From positions 1-64,000 of the forward strand of contig JAVKBW010000008.1 of the NCBI GenBank assembly GCA_040222995.1: 64,000 nucleotides of DNA, written 5' to 3'. Shown here piece after piece: positions 17,184 to 24,857 of this stretch. This stretch comes from JAVKBW01 sp040222995. GTDB lineage: Bacteria > Pseudomonadota > Alphaproteobacteria > UBA8366 > Aestuariispiraceae. The notes under the pieces were generated by a model that did no database searches, was not told where the DNA came from, and saw only the letters and a list, made by a program, of their open reading frames with translations. The translations under genes were made by a program, and so were the position numbers. The stretch's first letter is position 1; each line of letters begins with the position of its first letter.

Positions 17184-17233
17184 AGCAACACCGCCCGGCG
17201 CAACGGCCGGTACGGAGAACTGGGGAGAGAAGA

Positions 17234-18202
17234 ATGGCGACGAAACCGAAACTGATGCTGGCGAGAAAGTTTCCTGACGATGTGGAAGCCCGGATCGAAC
17301 AGAGCTACGACGTGGTCTGGAACAAGGAAGACGTCGTTCTGAGCGCCGACGATATCGTCAGCCGCGCCGAAGGCTGCGACGCCATCATGGTCAGTCCGAC
17401 CGACAAGATCGACGCCGACGTCATTAGCCGGCTGCCGGACAGCGTAAAGATGATCGCCACCTTCTCGGTCGGTTTCGACCATGTCGACGTCAAGGCCGCG
17501 ACGGCGAAAGGACTGGTCGTTTCGAACACGCCCGACGTGCTGACCGACGCCACCGCCGATATCGCCATGCTGTGCATGCTGGGCGCGGCGCGTCTGGCCT
17601 ACGCATCGGAATGCCTGCTGCGGGAACGCCGCTGGAAACGCTGGACGCCGACCGAACTGCTGGGCGTGCAGGTCACCGGCAAGCGCCTCGGCATCTACGG
17701 CATGGGCCGCATCGGCCGCGCCGTCGCGCAGCGCGCCCGCGGTTTCAACATGGACATCCTGTATCATGACATGGTCGAACTGCCGAAGGATCTGGTCGGC
17801 GACGCCACCTACTACGCCAATGTCGAGGACATGCTGCCGCATTGCGATTTCCTGACCCTGCATTGCCCGCTGACGCCGGAAACCCACCATTTCCTGAACG
17901 AAAAGCGCATCAACACGATGCCGCAGAACGCCGTTGTCATTAACACCGCGCGCGGACCGGTGATTGACGACGACGCCCTGATTGCGGCGCTGAAATCCGG
18001 CCGTCTGGCGGGCGCCGGCCTTGACGTTTTCGAAGGCGAGCCGAAAATCAATCCCGGCTATTTCGATCTGCCGAACGCGTTCATCCTGCCGCATATCGGC
18101 TCGGCGACCGTGGAAACCCGAAACGCAATGGGCTTCCTGTGCGTCGATAACCTGGATGCCTTCTTCGCCGGCAAGGAAATGCCGACGCAGGTGAAACTGT
18201 AA
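17234..18202 (+). CDS. D-2-hydroxyacid dehydrogenase, glyoxylate reductase-like
   Basis: NAD(P)-dependent 2-hydroxyacid dehydrogenase of 322 residues in the cytoplasm. The nucleotide-binding motif is GIYGMGRIGRAVA, and the catalytic triad is visible: Arg in NTARGPVIDDDAL, Glu in GLDVFEGEP and His in LPHIGSAT. The overall pattern (SVGFDHVDVKAATAKG, NTPDVLTDATAD) is that of glyoxylate/hydroxypyruvate reductases. A GGGGAGAGAAGA ribosome-binding region precedes the ATG. An SDR gene follows after 19 bases, probably in the same transcript. Exact substrate is inferred from family only. Confidence 0.9.
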   Translation: MATKPKLMLARKFPDDVEARIEQSYDVVWNKEDVVLSADDIVSRAEGCDAIMVSPTDKIDADVISRLPDSVKMIATFSVGFDHVDVKAATAKGLVVSNTPDVLTDATADIAMLCMLGAARLAYASECLLRERRWKRWTPTELLGVQVTGKRLGIYGMGRIGRAVAQRARGFNMDILYHDMVELPKDLVGDATYYANVEDMLPHCDFLTLHCPLTPETHHFLNEKRINTMPQNAVVINTARGPVIDDDALIAALKSGRLAGAGLDVFEGEPKINPGYFDLPNAFILPHIGSATVETRNAMGFLCVDNLDAFFAGKEMPTQVKL

Positions 18203-18221
18203 GGGTAAGGGAGACACGGGC

Positions 18222-18902
18222 ATGGCGGAAAAGGCACTGATCGTCGGAGCAGGCAGCGGGTTGAGCGCCTGCCTCGCCCGGCTGTTCCACAACGAAGGCA
18301 TGGATGTCGCCGTGGCCGCCCGCCGGGTCGACAACATCCAGCCGCTGGCCGACGAGGTTGGCGGCAAGGCCTACCGCTGCGATGTCGCGGAGGCGGACGA
18401 TGTGGCCGCGCTGTTCGACGCGGTCGATGCCGATATGGGCGCGCCCGATATCGTTGTCTTCAACCCGTCGAAACGCAGCCGCGGACCGCTGGTCGACCTC
18501 GACCCGGAAGAGGTTCGCCAGGCGCTGCTCGTCACCTGCTACGGCGGTTTTCTGGTCGCCCAGCAGGCGGCGGAGCGGATGCTGAAACGCGGCAGCGGGT
18601 CGATCCTGCTGACCGGGGCTTCCGCCGGGGTGAAGGGTTATCCGAAATCCGCTCCGTTCGCGATGGGCAAGTTCGGCCTGCGCGGCCTCGCCCAGAGCAT
18701 GGCGCGCGAGCTGCACCCGCAGAATGTCCATATCGGCCATTTCGTGATCGACGGCAGCATCGCCCCGCCCGGCGAAAGCGGCGACAACGACAACCGCCTC
18801 AGCCCGGAATCGATCGCCGAAACCTACCTGCAGTTCCACCGGCAGCACCGCAGCGCCTGGGCCTGGGAAATCGAACTGCGCCCGTGGGTGGAGACGTTCT
18901 GA
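18222..18902 (+). CDS. SDR-family protein with Phe at the catalytic Tyr
   Basis: Short-chain dehydrogenase-like protein of 226 residues. The cofactor motif is shortened (LIVGAGSGLSACLA), the serine region (LTGASAGVKG) is kept, but the YxxxK tyrosine is phenylalanine: PFAMGKFGLRG, Phe146 to Lys150. I recall an SDR subfamily with exactly this FAMGKF pattern, so it may be an established variant and not decay. It follows the hydroxyacid dehydrogenase gene closely and both could act on related small acids. The substrate is unknown. Confidence 0.82.
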   Translation: MAEKALIVGAGSGLSACLARLFHNEGMDVAVAARRVDNIQPLADEVGGKAYRCDVAEADDVAALFDAVDADMGAPDIVVFNPSKRSRGPLVDLDPEEVRQALLVTCYGGFLVAQQAAERMLKRGSGSILLTGASAGVKGYPKSAPFAMGKFGLRGLAQSMARELHPQNVHIGHFVIDGSIAPPGESGDNDNRLSPESIAETYLQFHRQHRSAWAWEIELRPWVETF

Positions 18903-18930
18903 CGGTTACGCGCACAATCATATACATTTT

Positions 18931-18954
18931 CATGCGCATGGTTTATGCTCATTT
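18931..18954 (+). promoter_or_regulatory. Candidate operator/promoter of ccdAB
   Basis: CATGCGCATG is a perfect 10-bp palindrome 18 bases before the ccdA start, with an AT-rich stretch on both sides. Autoregulation by the antitoxin at such a site is usual for ccd modules; here it is inference. Confidence 0.35.
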
Positions 18955-18957
18955 CTT

Positions 18958-19200
18958 ATGAACCATACCCGCACCAAACCGGCGAAACGCGCTGCCAACC
19001 TGTCGATTGACGCCGATCTTCTGGATGAGGCGAAAGCGATGGGCATTAACGTCTCCACATCTGCGGAAACCGGCATTCGCACAGCTGTAAAAACAGCAAA
19101 AGAACAGCAATGGTTAAAAGACAACGCAGCGGCCATAGACGGTAAAAATCGCTGGGTTGCAGAACACGGTCTGCCGCTGGCCAAGTACAGACAATTCTAG
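18958..19200 (+). CDS. ccdA: CcdA-type antitoxin
   Basis: Type II antitoxin of 80 residues. The N-terminal part (RAANLSIDADLLDEAKAMGINVS) is a ribbon-helix-helix DNA-binding domain; the C-terminal part (WLKDNAAAIDGKNRWVAEHG) is the flexible toxin-binding segment typical of CcdA. It neutralises the adjacent CcdB and probably represses its own promoter. The stop codon TAG shares its last base with the GTG start of the toxin gene, ensuring coupled translation. Base composition is lower in GC than the flanking dehydrogenase genes, in line with horizontal acquisition. Confidence 0.9.
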   Translation: MNHTRTKPAKRAANLSIDADLLDEAKAMGINVSTSAETGIRTAVKTAKEQQWLKDNAAAIDGKNRWVAEHGLPLAKYRQF

Positions 19201-19499
19201 TGTCACGGTTTGACGTATATCGGACACCAAATTCAGACAGTCTGTTGCTGGACGTCCAAAGCGATTTACTTGGTCGCCTGGATACGCGTGTTGTTGTGCC
19301 TCTATACGCTCTCGAACAGGCACCACCGAAAGCTGACGGGTTAAACCCGATATTCATTATCGATGACGTAACCTACATGATGGCGACAGAACAGATTTCT
19401 GCTGTTCCGATGAACCTGTTGGATGAACCAATAACCAACCTGTCCGACAAATTCGCCGAAATAACCGGCGCGCTGGACTTTCTGTTCCAGGGGTTCTGA
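19200..19499 (+). CDS. ccdB: CcdB-type toxin with altered C-terminus
   Basis: Homologue of the DNA-gyrase poison CcdB, 99 residues, with the family core (FDVYRTPNS, LLLDVQSDLLG, RVVVPLYAL, MMATEQISAVP). In F-plasmid CcdB the last three residues Trp-Gly-Ile are needed for gyrase poisoning. Here the protein ends FLFQGF, so the tryptophan is glutamine (Gln97), while glycine stays and Ile is Phe. The protein may be non-toxic or use a modified contact. It starts at GTG, overlapping the antitoxin stop by one base. Confidence 0.9.
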   Translation: MSRFDVYRTPNSDSLLLDVQSDLLGRLDTRVVVPLYALEQAPPKADGLNPIFIIDDVTYMMATEQISAVPMNLLDEPITNLSDKFAEITGALDFLFQGF

Positions 19500-19562
19500 C
19501 CCGGAATCCGATTCCCACTTTCCGCCCTTCAATCGGCAAAGACTGCCTGTGCCTTTCCGGCC

Positions 19563-19616
19563 ATGGTTAACCGCCGTTCCGATTCAGAAAACCGGAACAG
19601 CCGCCTATATGGTTAA
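19563..19616 (-). promoter_or_regulatory. Two CtrA half-site motifs (ATGGTTAA)
   Basis: ATGGTTAA, the complement of the CtrA 8-mer TTAACCAT, occurs at 19563-19570 and again at 19609-19616. The second ends eight bases before the sigma-54 -24 element of the GGDEF gene. Binding by CtrA is inferred from the motif alone. Confidence 0.5.
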
Positions 19617-19624
19617 CAAAAGAT

Positions 19625-19639
19625 TGGCACGGGCGTTGC
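19625..19639 (+). promoter_or_regulatory. Sigma-54 (-24/-12) promoter
   Basis: TGGCACGGGCGTTGC matches the RpoN consensus TGGCACG-N4-TTGC at every defined base, with the correct GG to GC spacing. It lies 60 bases before the preferred start codon of the GGDEF gene, so a transcription start near 19651 is expected. An enhancer-binding protein would be required; none is encoded in the window. Confidence 0.75.
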
Positions 19640-19698
19640 GACATTCCTGTCGAGACACGGCTTGGAGAGGCCGTGACATGAGAGACGGGAGAAAAACA

Positions 19699-20493
19699 AT
19701 GTCTGACGTATCGCATTCGAGCACCGGGCCGGACCGGCATGACCGACCCACCAGGCGGGCGCGCCTTTCCGATCAACTGGCGACAATCGCAAACGAACTT
19801 ATTGAAGCTGTCGGCGTGCCATCGCAAAAAGAAAGCGATGCAGGCTCTTCAAACCCTTACAGAAAACTTCTTAAAAAAGCGATGGCGCTGGCCGTCAGCG
19901 CCAGGCGCGAGCTTGACCGGCGGGATTCCGAGATCGCCCGGTTGAAACAGTTGTCGATAACCGATGAGGTGACCCGGCTGCTGAACCGGCGCGGCTTCGA
20001 CTACGCCATCGACCGGGCGCTTGGCCGCGCCCGGCGGTTCGACGAAACCGGTCTTGTCATGCTGATCGATCTCGACGGGTTCAAACAGATCAACGATACC
20101 TTCGGCCATCAGGCCGGCGACCTTGTGCTTGCCTCCGTCGCCACATTGTTGCGGGTCAATACCCGCGATATCGACGACGTGGCGCGGATCGGCGGCGACG
20201 AATTCGCGATTATCCTGACCGGCGTGGATGAACTTCTGGGGCAGCAGAAAGCGACCCAGATCGAAACCATGCTGAACAATCTTTCGGTGCCCTGGTCCGG
20301 TTTCGGCATTCAGGTCAGGGCGAGTGTGGGCATCGCCCATTACGACCAGACCGATACCCCGCAGGATATCGTACGGCGGGCGGACGAACGGATGTATTCG
20401 CAGAAGCGAAGCCGTCCGTCCCGTCTCACTCTCGTGGCAGGAACGGATGTGGCGCCGCAGAAAGCGAGCGTCACCTGCCTTCCGGTGTATTGA
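19699..20493 (+). CDS. GGDEF-domain diguanylate cyclase
   Basis: Soluble 264-residue protein with an N-terminal helical, partly coiled-coil region (ARRELDRRDSEIARLKQLS) and a C-terminal GGDEF domain. The active motif is RIGGDEFAIIL and an inhibitory RxxD site (RDID) lies upstream, so an active, feedback-inhibited c-di-GMP synthase is expected. There is no sensor domain I recognise in the first 90 residues. I start at the ATG preceded by GACGGGAG; another ATG seven codons earlier is possible. It is driven by a sigma-54 promoter with two CtrA half-sites just upstream, and converges on the flagellar fliJ gene, suggesting a role in flagellar or motility control. Confidence 0.9.
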   Translation: MSDVSHSSTGPDRHDRPTRRARLSDQLATIANELIEAVGVPSQKESDAGSSNPYRKLLKKAMALAVSARRELDRRDSEIARLKQLSITDEVTRLLNRRGFDYAIDRALGRARRFDETGLVMLIDLDGFKQINDTFGHQAGDLVLASVATLLRVNTRDIDDVARIGGDEFAIILTGVDELLGQQKATQIETMLNNLSVPWSGFGIQVRASVGIAHYDQTDTPQDIVRRADERMYSQKRSRPSRLTLVAGTDVAPQKASVTCLPVY

Positions 20494-20648
20494 ATGTCAC
20501 GCGAGCGGATGGCGCCGAAGCGCCGGCTGCCGAAAGAAATACCCTGTTCCGGCTTACTCCTTCAGCCTCCCGGCCGGACCCGACGATGGCGCCCCCACCG
20601 CCATCGCCTGTACCAGAGACGCCCTGCCCCGATGGCGTGACGGTACAC

Positions 20649-20686
20649 AGCGACGCTGCTTTCCCCGAGCGGCGTCGCTTCTTTTC
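20649..20686 (+). terminator. Hairpin terminator after the GGDEF gene
   Basis: AGCGACGC and GCGTCGCT form a perfect 8-bp stem followed by TCTTTTC. It lies between the convergent GGDEF gene and fliJ and reads best as a terminator on the plus strand. Confidence 0.55.
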
Positions 20687-20696
20687 AGGATACAGG

Positions 20697-21107
20697 CTAT
20701 TTCTGGCGATGGGCCTGCAGGCCGACCTCGTCGAGCACCGCCTGATCCTTCCTGTCCAGATCCTGCCTGTCGGCCTCATCGCGCCGGTCTTTCGTGATTT
20801 CGTATTTTTTCTGTTCCTCGAACGCTTCGGCAAGCTGATCGCGCGCCTGATCGACATAAGGCTGCAACGCCTCGAGCTGCTTTTCCATCGTGGTTCGGTC
20901 CGCCTTTGCCCTGGCGGCATACTGGCCGAAAACAGGGCCGAGATCCGGCGTTTCCGAGGCAACCTTGCGCTCGTGTTCAACGCTCGCTTCCAGCGCGTCG
21001 ATGCGGCTTTGCACGGCATCGACCTGGGCCATGACCTCGGCCAGCACCCGGCGTTTGTCATCGACATTGAACTTGGCGAGACGCACCAGTGTCTTCAGCG
21101 TTTTCAT
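20697..21107 (-). CDS. fliJ: Flagellar export chaperone FliJ
   Basis: A 136-residue, highly charged, almost wholly alpha-helical coiled-coil protein. It follows fliI after three bases, which together with the N-terminal pattern (MKTLKTLVRLAKFNVDDKRR) identifies it as FliJ, the stalk-like component of the flagellar type III export ATPase that escorts chaperones and contacts FlhA. It acts at the cytoplasmic base of the flagellum. Sequence conservation in FliJ is always low, so the call rests on position and architecture as well as on residues. Confidence 0.85.
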   Translation of the reverse strand: MKTLKTLVRLAKFNVDDKRRVLAEVMAQVDAVQSRIDALEASVEHERKVASETPDLGPVFGQYAARAKADRTTMEKQLEALQPYVDQARDQLAEAFEEQKKYEITKDRRDEADRQDLDRKDQAVLDEVGLQAHRQK

Positions 21108-21110
21108 GGA

Positions 21111-22487
21111 TTACGATCCGGTATTCGGTTCCGGTGGCGCTTCATCGGTCTCGCCGTAGGACATGTCCAGAATCTCCGCCAGCCTCATATAGCCGGATTC
21201 CAGATCGGCCTGCTCATCCTTGCCTTGACCGATGAATTCATCAAGTTGGGGGTAGTAGTGAATGGCCTGATCGACCGTCGGGTCCGATCCCTTGCGGTAG
21301 GCGCCGAGGCGGATCAGCTCCGCCATGTCGTCATAGGCGGACAGCAACTGGCGCGCCTGATTGACCAGGGTATTCTGATCCTCGTTATTGCAGGCCGGCA
21401 TCGACCGGGAAACCGAGCGCAGGATGTTCACCGCCGGATAGCGGTTACGGTGCGCGATCGTGCGGTCCAGTACGATATGGCCGTCGAGAATGCCGCGTAC
21501 CGCATCGGCAATCGGTTCGTTGTGGTCATCACCTTCGACCAGCACCGTGAACAGGCCGGTGATGCTGCCGTTGCCGGTGCCCGGCCCGGCCCGTTCGAGC
21601 AGACGCGGCAGTTCGGCGAAAACCGTCGGCGTGTACCCCTTGCTGGCCGGGGGTTCGCCGGCGCTGAGCCCGATTTCCCGCTGCGCCATGGCGAACCGGG
21701 TAACGCTGTCCATCAGGCACAAAACGTCCTTGCCCTGATCGCGGAAATATTCGGCGACCGCCATCGTCATATAGGCGGCTTCACGGCGCATCAACGCGGA
21801 TTCGTCGGACGTGGCGACCACGACGACACTGCGTTCCAGACCGTCCGGTCCCAGTTCGTCCTGAATGAATTCCTGCACCTCCCGGCCACGTTCGCCGACC
21901 AGTCCGATGACGATAACTTCGGCGCTGGAAAACCGCGCCATCATCGACATCAGGATCGATTTCCCGACACCCGAGCCGGCGAAAATACCCATTCTCTGAC
22001 CGAGGCAGCACGTCGTAAATGTGTTCAGACACCGCACGCCGAGGTCGATCTTGCCGCCCAGCCGGTTCCGCGCATGAGCGGGCGGCGGCTGGTTTCTCAC
22101 CGGATAGGGCTGCTCGCCCCGCGGCAACGGCACACCGCCGTCCAGCGGTTCGCCGAACGCATTGATGACACGGCCCAGCCATCCGTCATGCGGTCGGACG
22201 ACGGGTTCGGAATCGATCAGCTCGGCATCGCATCCCTGCCCGACGCCGATCAGTTGCCCGTACGGCATCGCCAGCGCCAGCCCGTCGCGAAAGCCGACGA
22301 CTTCGCAGCGCACCCGCTTGTTGCCGCGCGCCACAAGGTTGCACCGGTCGCCGATCGACAAATGGCTTGAAACGCCGCCGATTTCCACCAACATGCCTTG
22401 AATGGCGGCAACGCGGCCGACGATTCGCGTCGCCGGCATCCGGTCAAGATCGGCGTTCAGACCTTCCAGGGCGTTTGACAGACCCAT
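21111..22487 (-). CDS. fliI: Flagellum-specific ATPase FliI
   Basis: Hexameric ATPase that energises flagellar type III protein export, 458 residues from the chosen start (MGLSNALEGLNAD). Walker A is AGSGVGKSILM near residue 168, Walker B region is KDVLCLMDSVTRFAMAQRE, and the T3SS ATPase signature LPRLLERAG is present. An in-frame extension of 29 residues upstream is rich in Arg and Gly and unlike the family. It is transcribed with fliJ and diverges from the CtrA-family gene; the shared intergenic region holds a TTAACCAT motif. Confidence 0.95.
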   Translation of the reverse strand: MGLSNALEGLNADLDRMPATRIVGRVAAIQGMLVEIGGVSSHLSIGDRCNLVARGNKRVRCEVVGFRDGLALAMPYGQLIGVGQGCDAELIDSEPVVRPHDGWLGRVINAFGEPLDGGVPLPRGEQPYPVRNQPPPAHARNRLGGKIDLGVRCLNTFTTCCLGQRMGIFAGSGVGKSILMSMMARFSSAEVIVIGLVGERGREVQEFIQDELGPDGLERSVVVVATSDESALMRREAAYMTMAVAEYFRDQGKDVLCLMDSVTRFAMAQREIGLSAGEPPASKGYTPTVFAELPRLLERAGPGTGNGSITGLFTVLVEGDDHNEPIADAVRGILDGHIVLDRTIAHRNRYPAVNILRSVSRSMPACNNEDQNTLVNQARQLLSAYDDMAELIRLGAYRKGSDPTVDQAIHYYPQLDEFIGQGKDEQADLESGYMRLAEILDMSYGETDEAPPEPNTGS

Positions 22488-22585
22488 CGCGTATTTCCGC
22501 GCTCCGTTGGAAATGAAAGCAGAACCTAACGCGACTCGCGTTCCTGTGCGAGCAATACCGCGCCGAATCGGCAAAAATCAACCGG

Positions 22586-22593
22586 TTAACCAT
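22586..22593 (+). promoter_or_regulatory. CtrA half-site between fliI and ctrA
   Basis: TTAACCAT lies in the divergent intergenic region, 99 bases from the fliI start and 131 from the CtrA-family gene start. A full TTAA-N7-TTAA site is not present. Autoregulation or flagellar-gene control by CtrA is inference. Confidence 0.4.
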
Positions 22594-22723
22594 GATTATC
22601 AATTCTGGATATATTCTGATACCCTGTATCGGGACCTTGCCGACGGGCGGCGGCAATCTATAATTGTTAAGGTATTCCGGTAAGGGATTGGGTTCTGGAA
22701 CCTGTGATGTGGGACCAAGTGTG

Positions 22724-23446
22724 ATGCGTATTCTTCTGGTTGAGGACGATCCTTCAACGTCGAAAAGCGTCGAACTGTCGTTGAAGCATGAAGGCTATGT
22801 GATCGACGCCGTCGATCTTGGCGAAGACGGGCTGGAGATCGCAAAAATCTATGAATACGACCTGATCATTCTGGATATCATGCTACCGGACATGACAGGA
22901 TATGACGTGTTGCGGCAAATTCGCGCCGCCCGCCTGAAGACTCCGGTTTTGATCCTGTCCGGCCTTTCCGATCTCGACAACAAGTTGAAGGGGCTCGATA
23001 CGGGCGCTGACGACTACCTGACGAAACCGTTCGACCAGCGCGAACTGCTGGCCCGGGTGCAGGCCATCGTGCGGCGGTCGCACGGGCATTCGACATCGGA
23101 AATCACCTGCGGTCCGCTGGTCATTCATCTCGACCAGAAAACCGCCGAAATAAACGGCGAAGCCGTACCGCTGACCGGCAAGGAATATGGCATTCTGGAA
23201 TTGCTGGCCCTGCGCATGGGGGTGACGCTTACCAAGGAAATGTTCCTCAACCATCTGTATGGCGGGATGGACGAGCCGGAAGCCAAGATTGTCGATGTCT
23301 TTGTCTGCAAGTTGCGCAAGAAGCTGTCGAAAGCGTCATCCGGCATCAATTTCATCGAAACCGTCTGGGGGCGCGGGTACGTGCTGCGGGAACTCGACAA
23401 GTCGCCCGACGATGTGGCCGAGACGAAAAAACTGAAACGCGCCTGA
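22724..23446 (+). CDS. ctrA: CtrA-family response regulator
   Basis: OmpR-type transcription factor of 240 residues: receiver domain with phosphoacceptor Asp51 (LIILDIMLPDMTGYDVL) and a winged-helix DNA-binding domain. The DNA-binding half carries the CtrA hallmark KEMFLNHLYGGMDEPE and the ETVWGRGYVLRE end, essentially as in Caulobacter CtrA. The receiver differs more than expected (SVELSLKHEGYVIDAVDLGE), so this could be a CtrA paralogue and not the master copy. It should bind TTAA-containing sites and control flagellar and cell-cycle genes after phosphotransfer from ChpT, which is encoded 4 kb away. The C-terminal tail is lysine-rich. Confidence 0.88.
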   Translation: MRILLVEDDPSTSKSVELSLKHEGYVIDAVDLGEDGLEIAKIYEYDLIILDIMLPDMTGYDVLRQIRAARLKTPVLILSGLSDLDNKLKGLDTGADDYLTKPFDQRELLARVQAIVRRSHGHSTSEITCGPLVIHLDQKTAEINGEAVPLTGKEYGILELLALRMGVTLTKEMFLNHLYGGMDEPEAKIVDVFVCKLRKKLSKASSGINFIETVWGRGYVLRELDKSPDDVAETKKLKRA

Positions 23447-23452
23447 CCGCGG

Positions 23453-24283
23453 TCAGCCCCCCGCCAGAGCCGGCGTCCGTCCGGCAAGATGATACATGCC
23501 GCGCTGCCCCGGCACCGGGACGAAACGGTTGGAAACGCCCAGCACGGTTTCGGCCGCACCGAGAAACAGGATGCCGTCATCCGCCAGTCGATCGGCGATA
23601 CCATCCAGCACCTGCGCCTTTGTCGCCTGATCGAAATAGATCAACACGTTGCGGCAGAATACGATATCGAACTGCCCGAGATCTTCGGCGGAATTCAGGA
23701 GGTTATGCTGCCGGAAAGTCACCATCGAGCGCAACGAGGAATCGATCTGCCATTTTTCCTCGACCTTCCTGAAGTGCCGGATCAGGGTTCTGATCGGCAA
23801 GCCCCGCTGCACTTCGAATTGCGTATACAGTCCGGCTCTGGCCTTGTTCAGCATTTCCGAGGAAATATCCGTGCCGTTAATGTCGAATGTCCATCCCGAC
23901 ATCGCCTCGCCCGACTCGCGGATCGACAGGCACAGCGAATAGGGTTCCTGGCCGCTTGAACAGCCGGCGTTCCATATCCGCACCCGTCCCGCCCGGGCCT
24001 GCATCATGCCGGGCAATACCACCTTGCTGAACTGATCGAACGGACGCCGGTCGCGAAAGAAGCTCGTCTCGTTCGTCGTCATGATTTCCGTGATCTGCGT
24101 CAGGATCTCTTCAGGCATCTCGGAACGGATATGACGCGCCAGTTCCTCAAGCCCCGGAAACCCGTATTTCCGGCCGATCGGCGTCAACCGGGTTTCCAGC
24201 AGATACGCCTTGTCCTTCGGCAGAACCAGACCGGACCGGCGTTTCAGCAAACCGGACAGCAGTTCGAAAACTTCCGATTTCAT
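23453..24283 (-). CDS. cheR: Chemotaxis methyltransferase CheR
   Basis: SAM-dependent glutamate methyltransferase that methylates chemoreceptors, 276 residues. The N-terminal helical CheR_N domain (MTTNETSFFRDRRPFDQF) leads into the SAM-binding fold (VRIWNAGCSSGQEPYSLCL) and the motif FDIVFCRNVLIYFD. No tetratricopeptide repeats or pentapeptide-tethering extension is seen. It is the last gene of the chpT, CheA-like, CheY-like, cheR string and converges on the CtrA-family gene with only six bases between stops. No CheB gene is in the window. Confidence 0.95.
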   Translation of the reverse strand: MKSEVFELLSGLLKRRSGLVLPKDKAYLLETRLTPIGRKYGFPGLEELARHIRSEMPEEILTQITEIMTTNETSFFRDRRPFDQFSKVVLPGMMQARAGRVRIWNAGCSSGQEPYSLCLSIRESGEAMSGWTFDINGTDISSEMLNKARAGLYTQFEVQRGLPIRTLIRHFRKVEEKWQIDSSLRSMVTFRQHNLLNSAEDLGQFDIVFCRNVLIYFDQATKAQVLDGIADRLADDGILFLGAAETVLGVSNRFVPVPGQRGMYHLAGRTPALAGG

Positions 24284-24344
24284 CGCGCCGCCCCCCCGCG
24301 GTCGAACCGGCCGCCAACCTGCGTCAATATGCGAGGAAATACGG

Positions 24345-24710
24345 TCAAAGCAGACCGACCTGGGTCAGCTTGCTGTGGATGATTTCGCTGTCGAAAGGCT
24401 TCATGATGTATTCGTCCGCGCCGGCGGCAATCGCCTGTTTGATGTGGTCGACCGTGTTTTCGGTCGTACACAGGATAACAGCGGTATCGCGGCCGCCCGG
24501 CAACTGGCGCAAGGCGGTGAGAAATTCGATCCCGTCCATGATCGGCATCTGCCAGTCGACCAGCACGCCGTCCGGCAGGTGACGCCGGCACATTTCCAAC
24601 CCCTGCGCGCCGTTTTCGGCCTCGCTTACCGTGAATCCGTACTCTTCCAGGATTTTCCGGGCAACCAGCCGGATCACCCGGGAATCGTCGACGATCAGAC
24701 AGGTTTTCAT
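24345..24710 (-). CDS. CheY-like single-domain response regulator
   Basis: Stand-alone receiver of 121 residues with the acidic pair (CLIVDDSRVIR), phosphoacceptor Asp52 (GVLVDWQMPIMDGIEF), a Thr in ILCTTEN and the Lys of IMKPFD. The DWQMP pattern is a recurring variant of chemotaxis-like receivers. I start at MKTCLIVDD; the longer frame upstream is non-coding. Its neighbours make it a likely phosphoacceptor or phosphate sink in the ChpT/CheA-like pathway. The only kinase-like protein beside it has no ATPase domain, so its phosphodonor must be ChpT or a kinase encoded elsewhere. Confidence 0.9.
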   Translation of the reverse strand: MKTCLIVDDSRVIRLVARKILEEYGFTVSEAENGAQGLEMCRRHLPDGVLVDWQMPIMDGIEFLTALRQLPGGRDTAVILCTTENTVDHIKQAIAAGADEYIMKPFDSEIIHSKLTQVGLL

Positions 24711-24857
24711 ACCAGTGCTCCGTCCGGACGCGTGCAGAACCGGCCGGGATTCGCATCCATGCAGGTCCAGAAAATACGGCGCCACCCCATCATCTTGGCA
24801 GGATACCTTAAACGTAAGCGGTTGAGAAAGCGCAAATCCCGGCTGAAAAAGAGGCGC

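Noticed and set aside
23446..23457. Perfect palindrome TGACCGCGGTCA between ctrA and cheR stops
   Set aside because: Only 12 bases, no T-run and likely chance in GC-rich DNA; not enough for a terminator or operator call.
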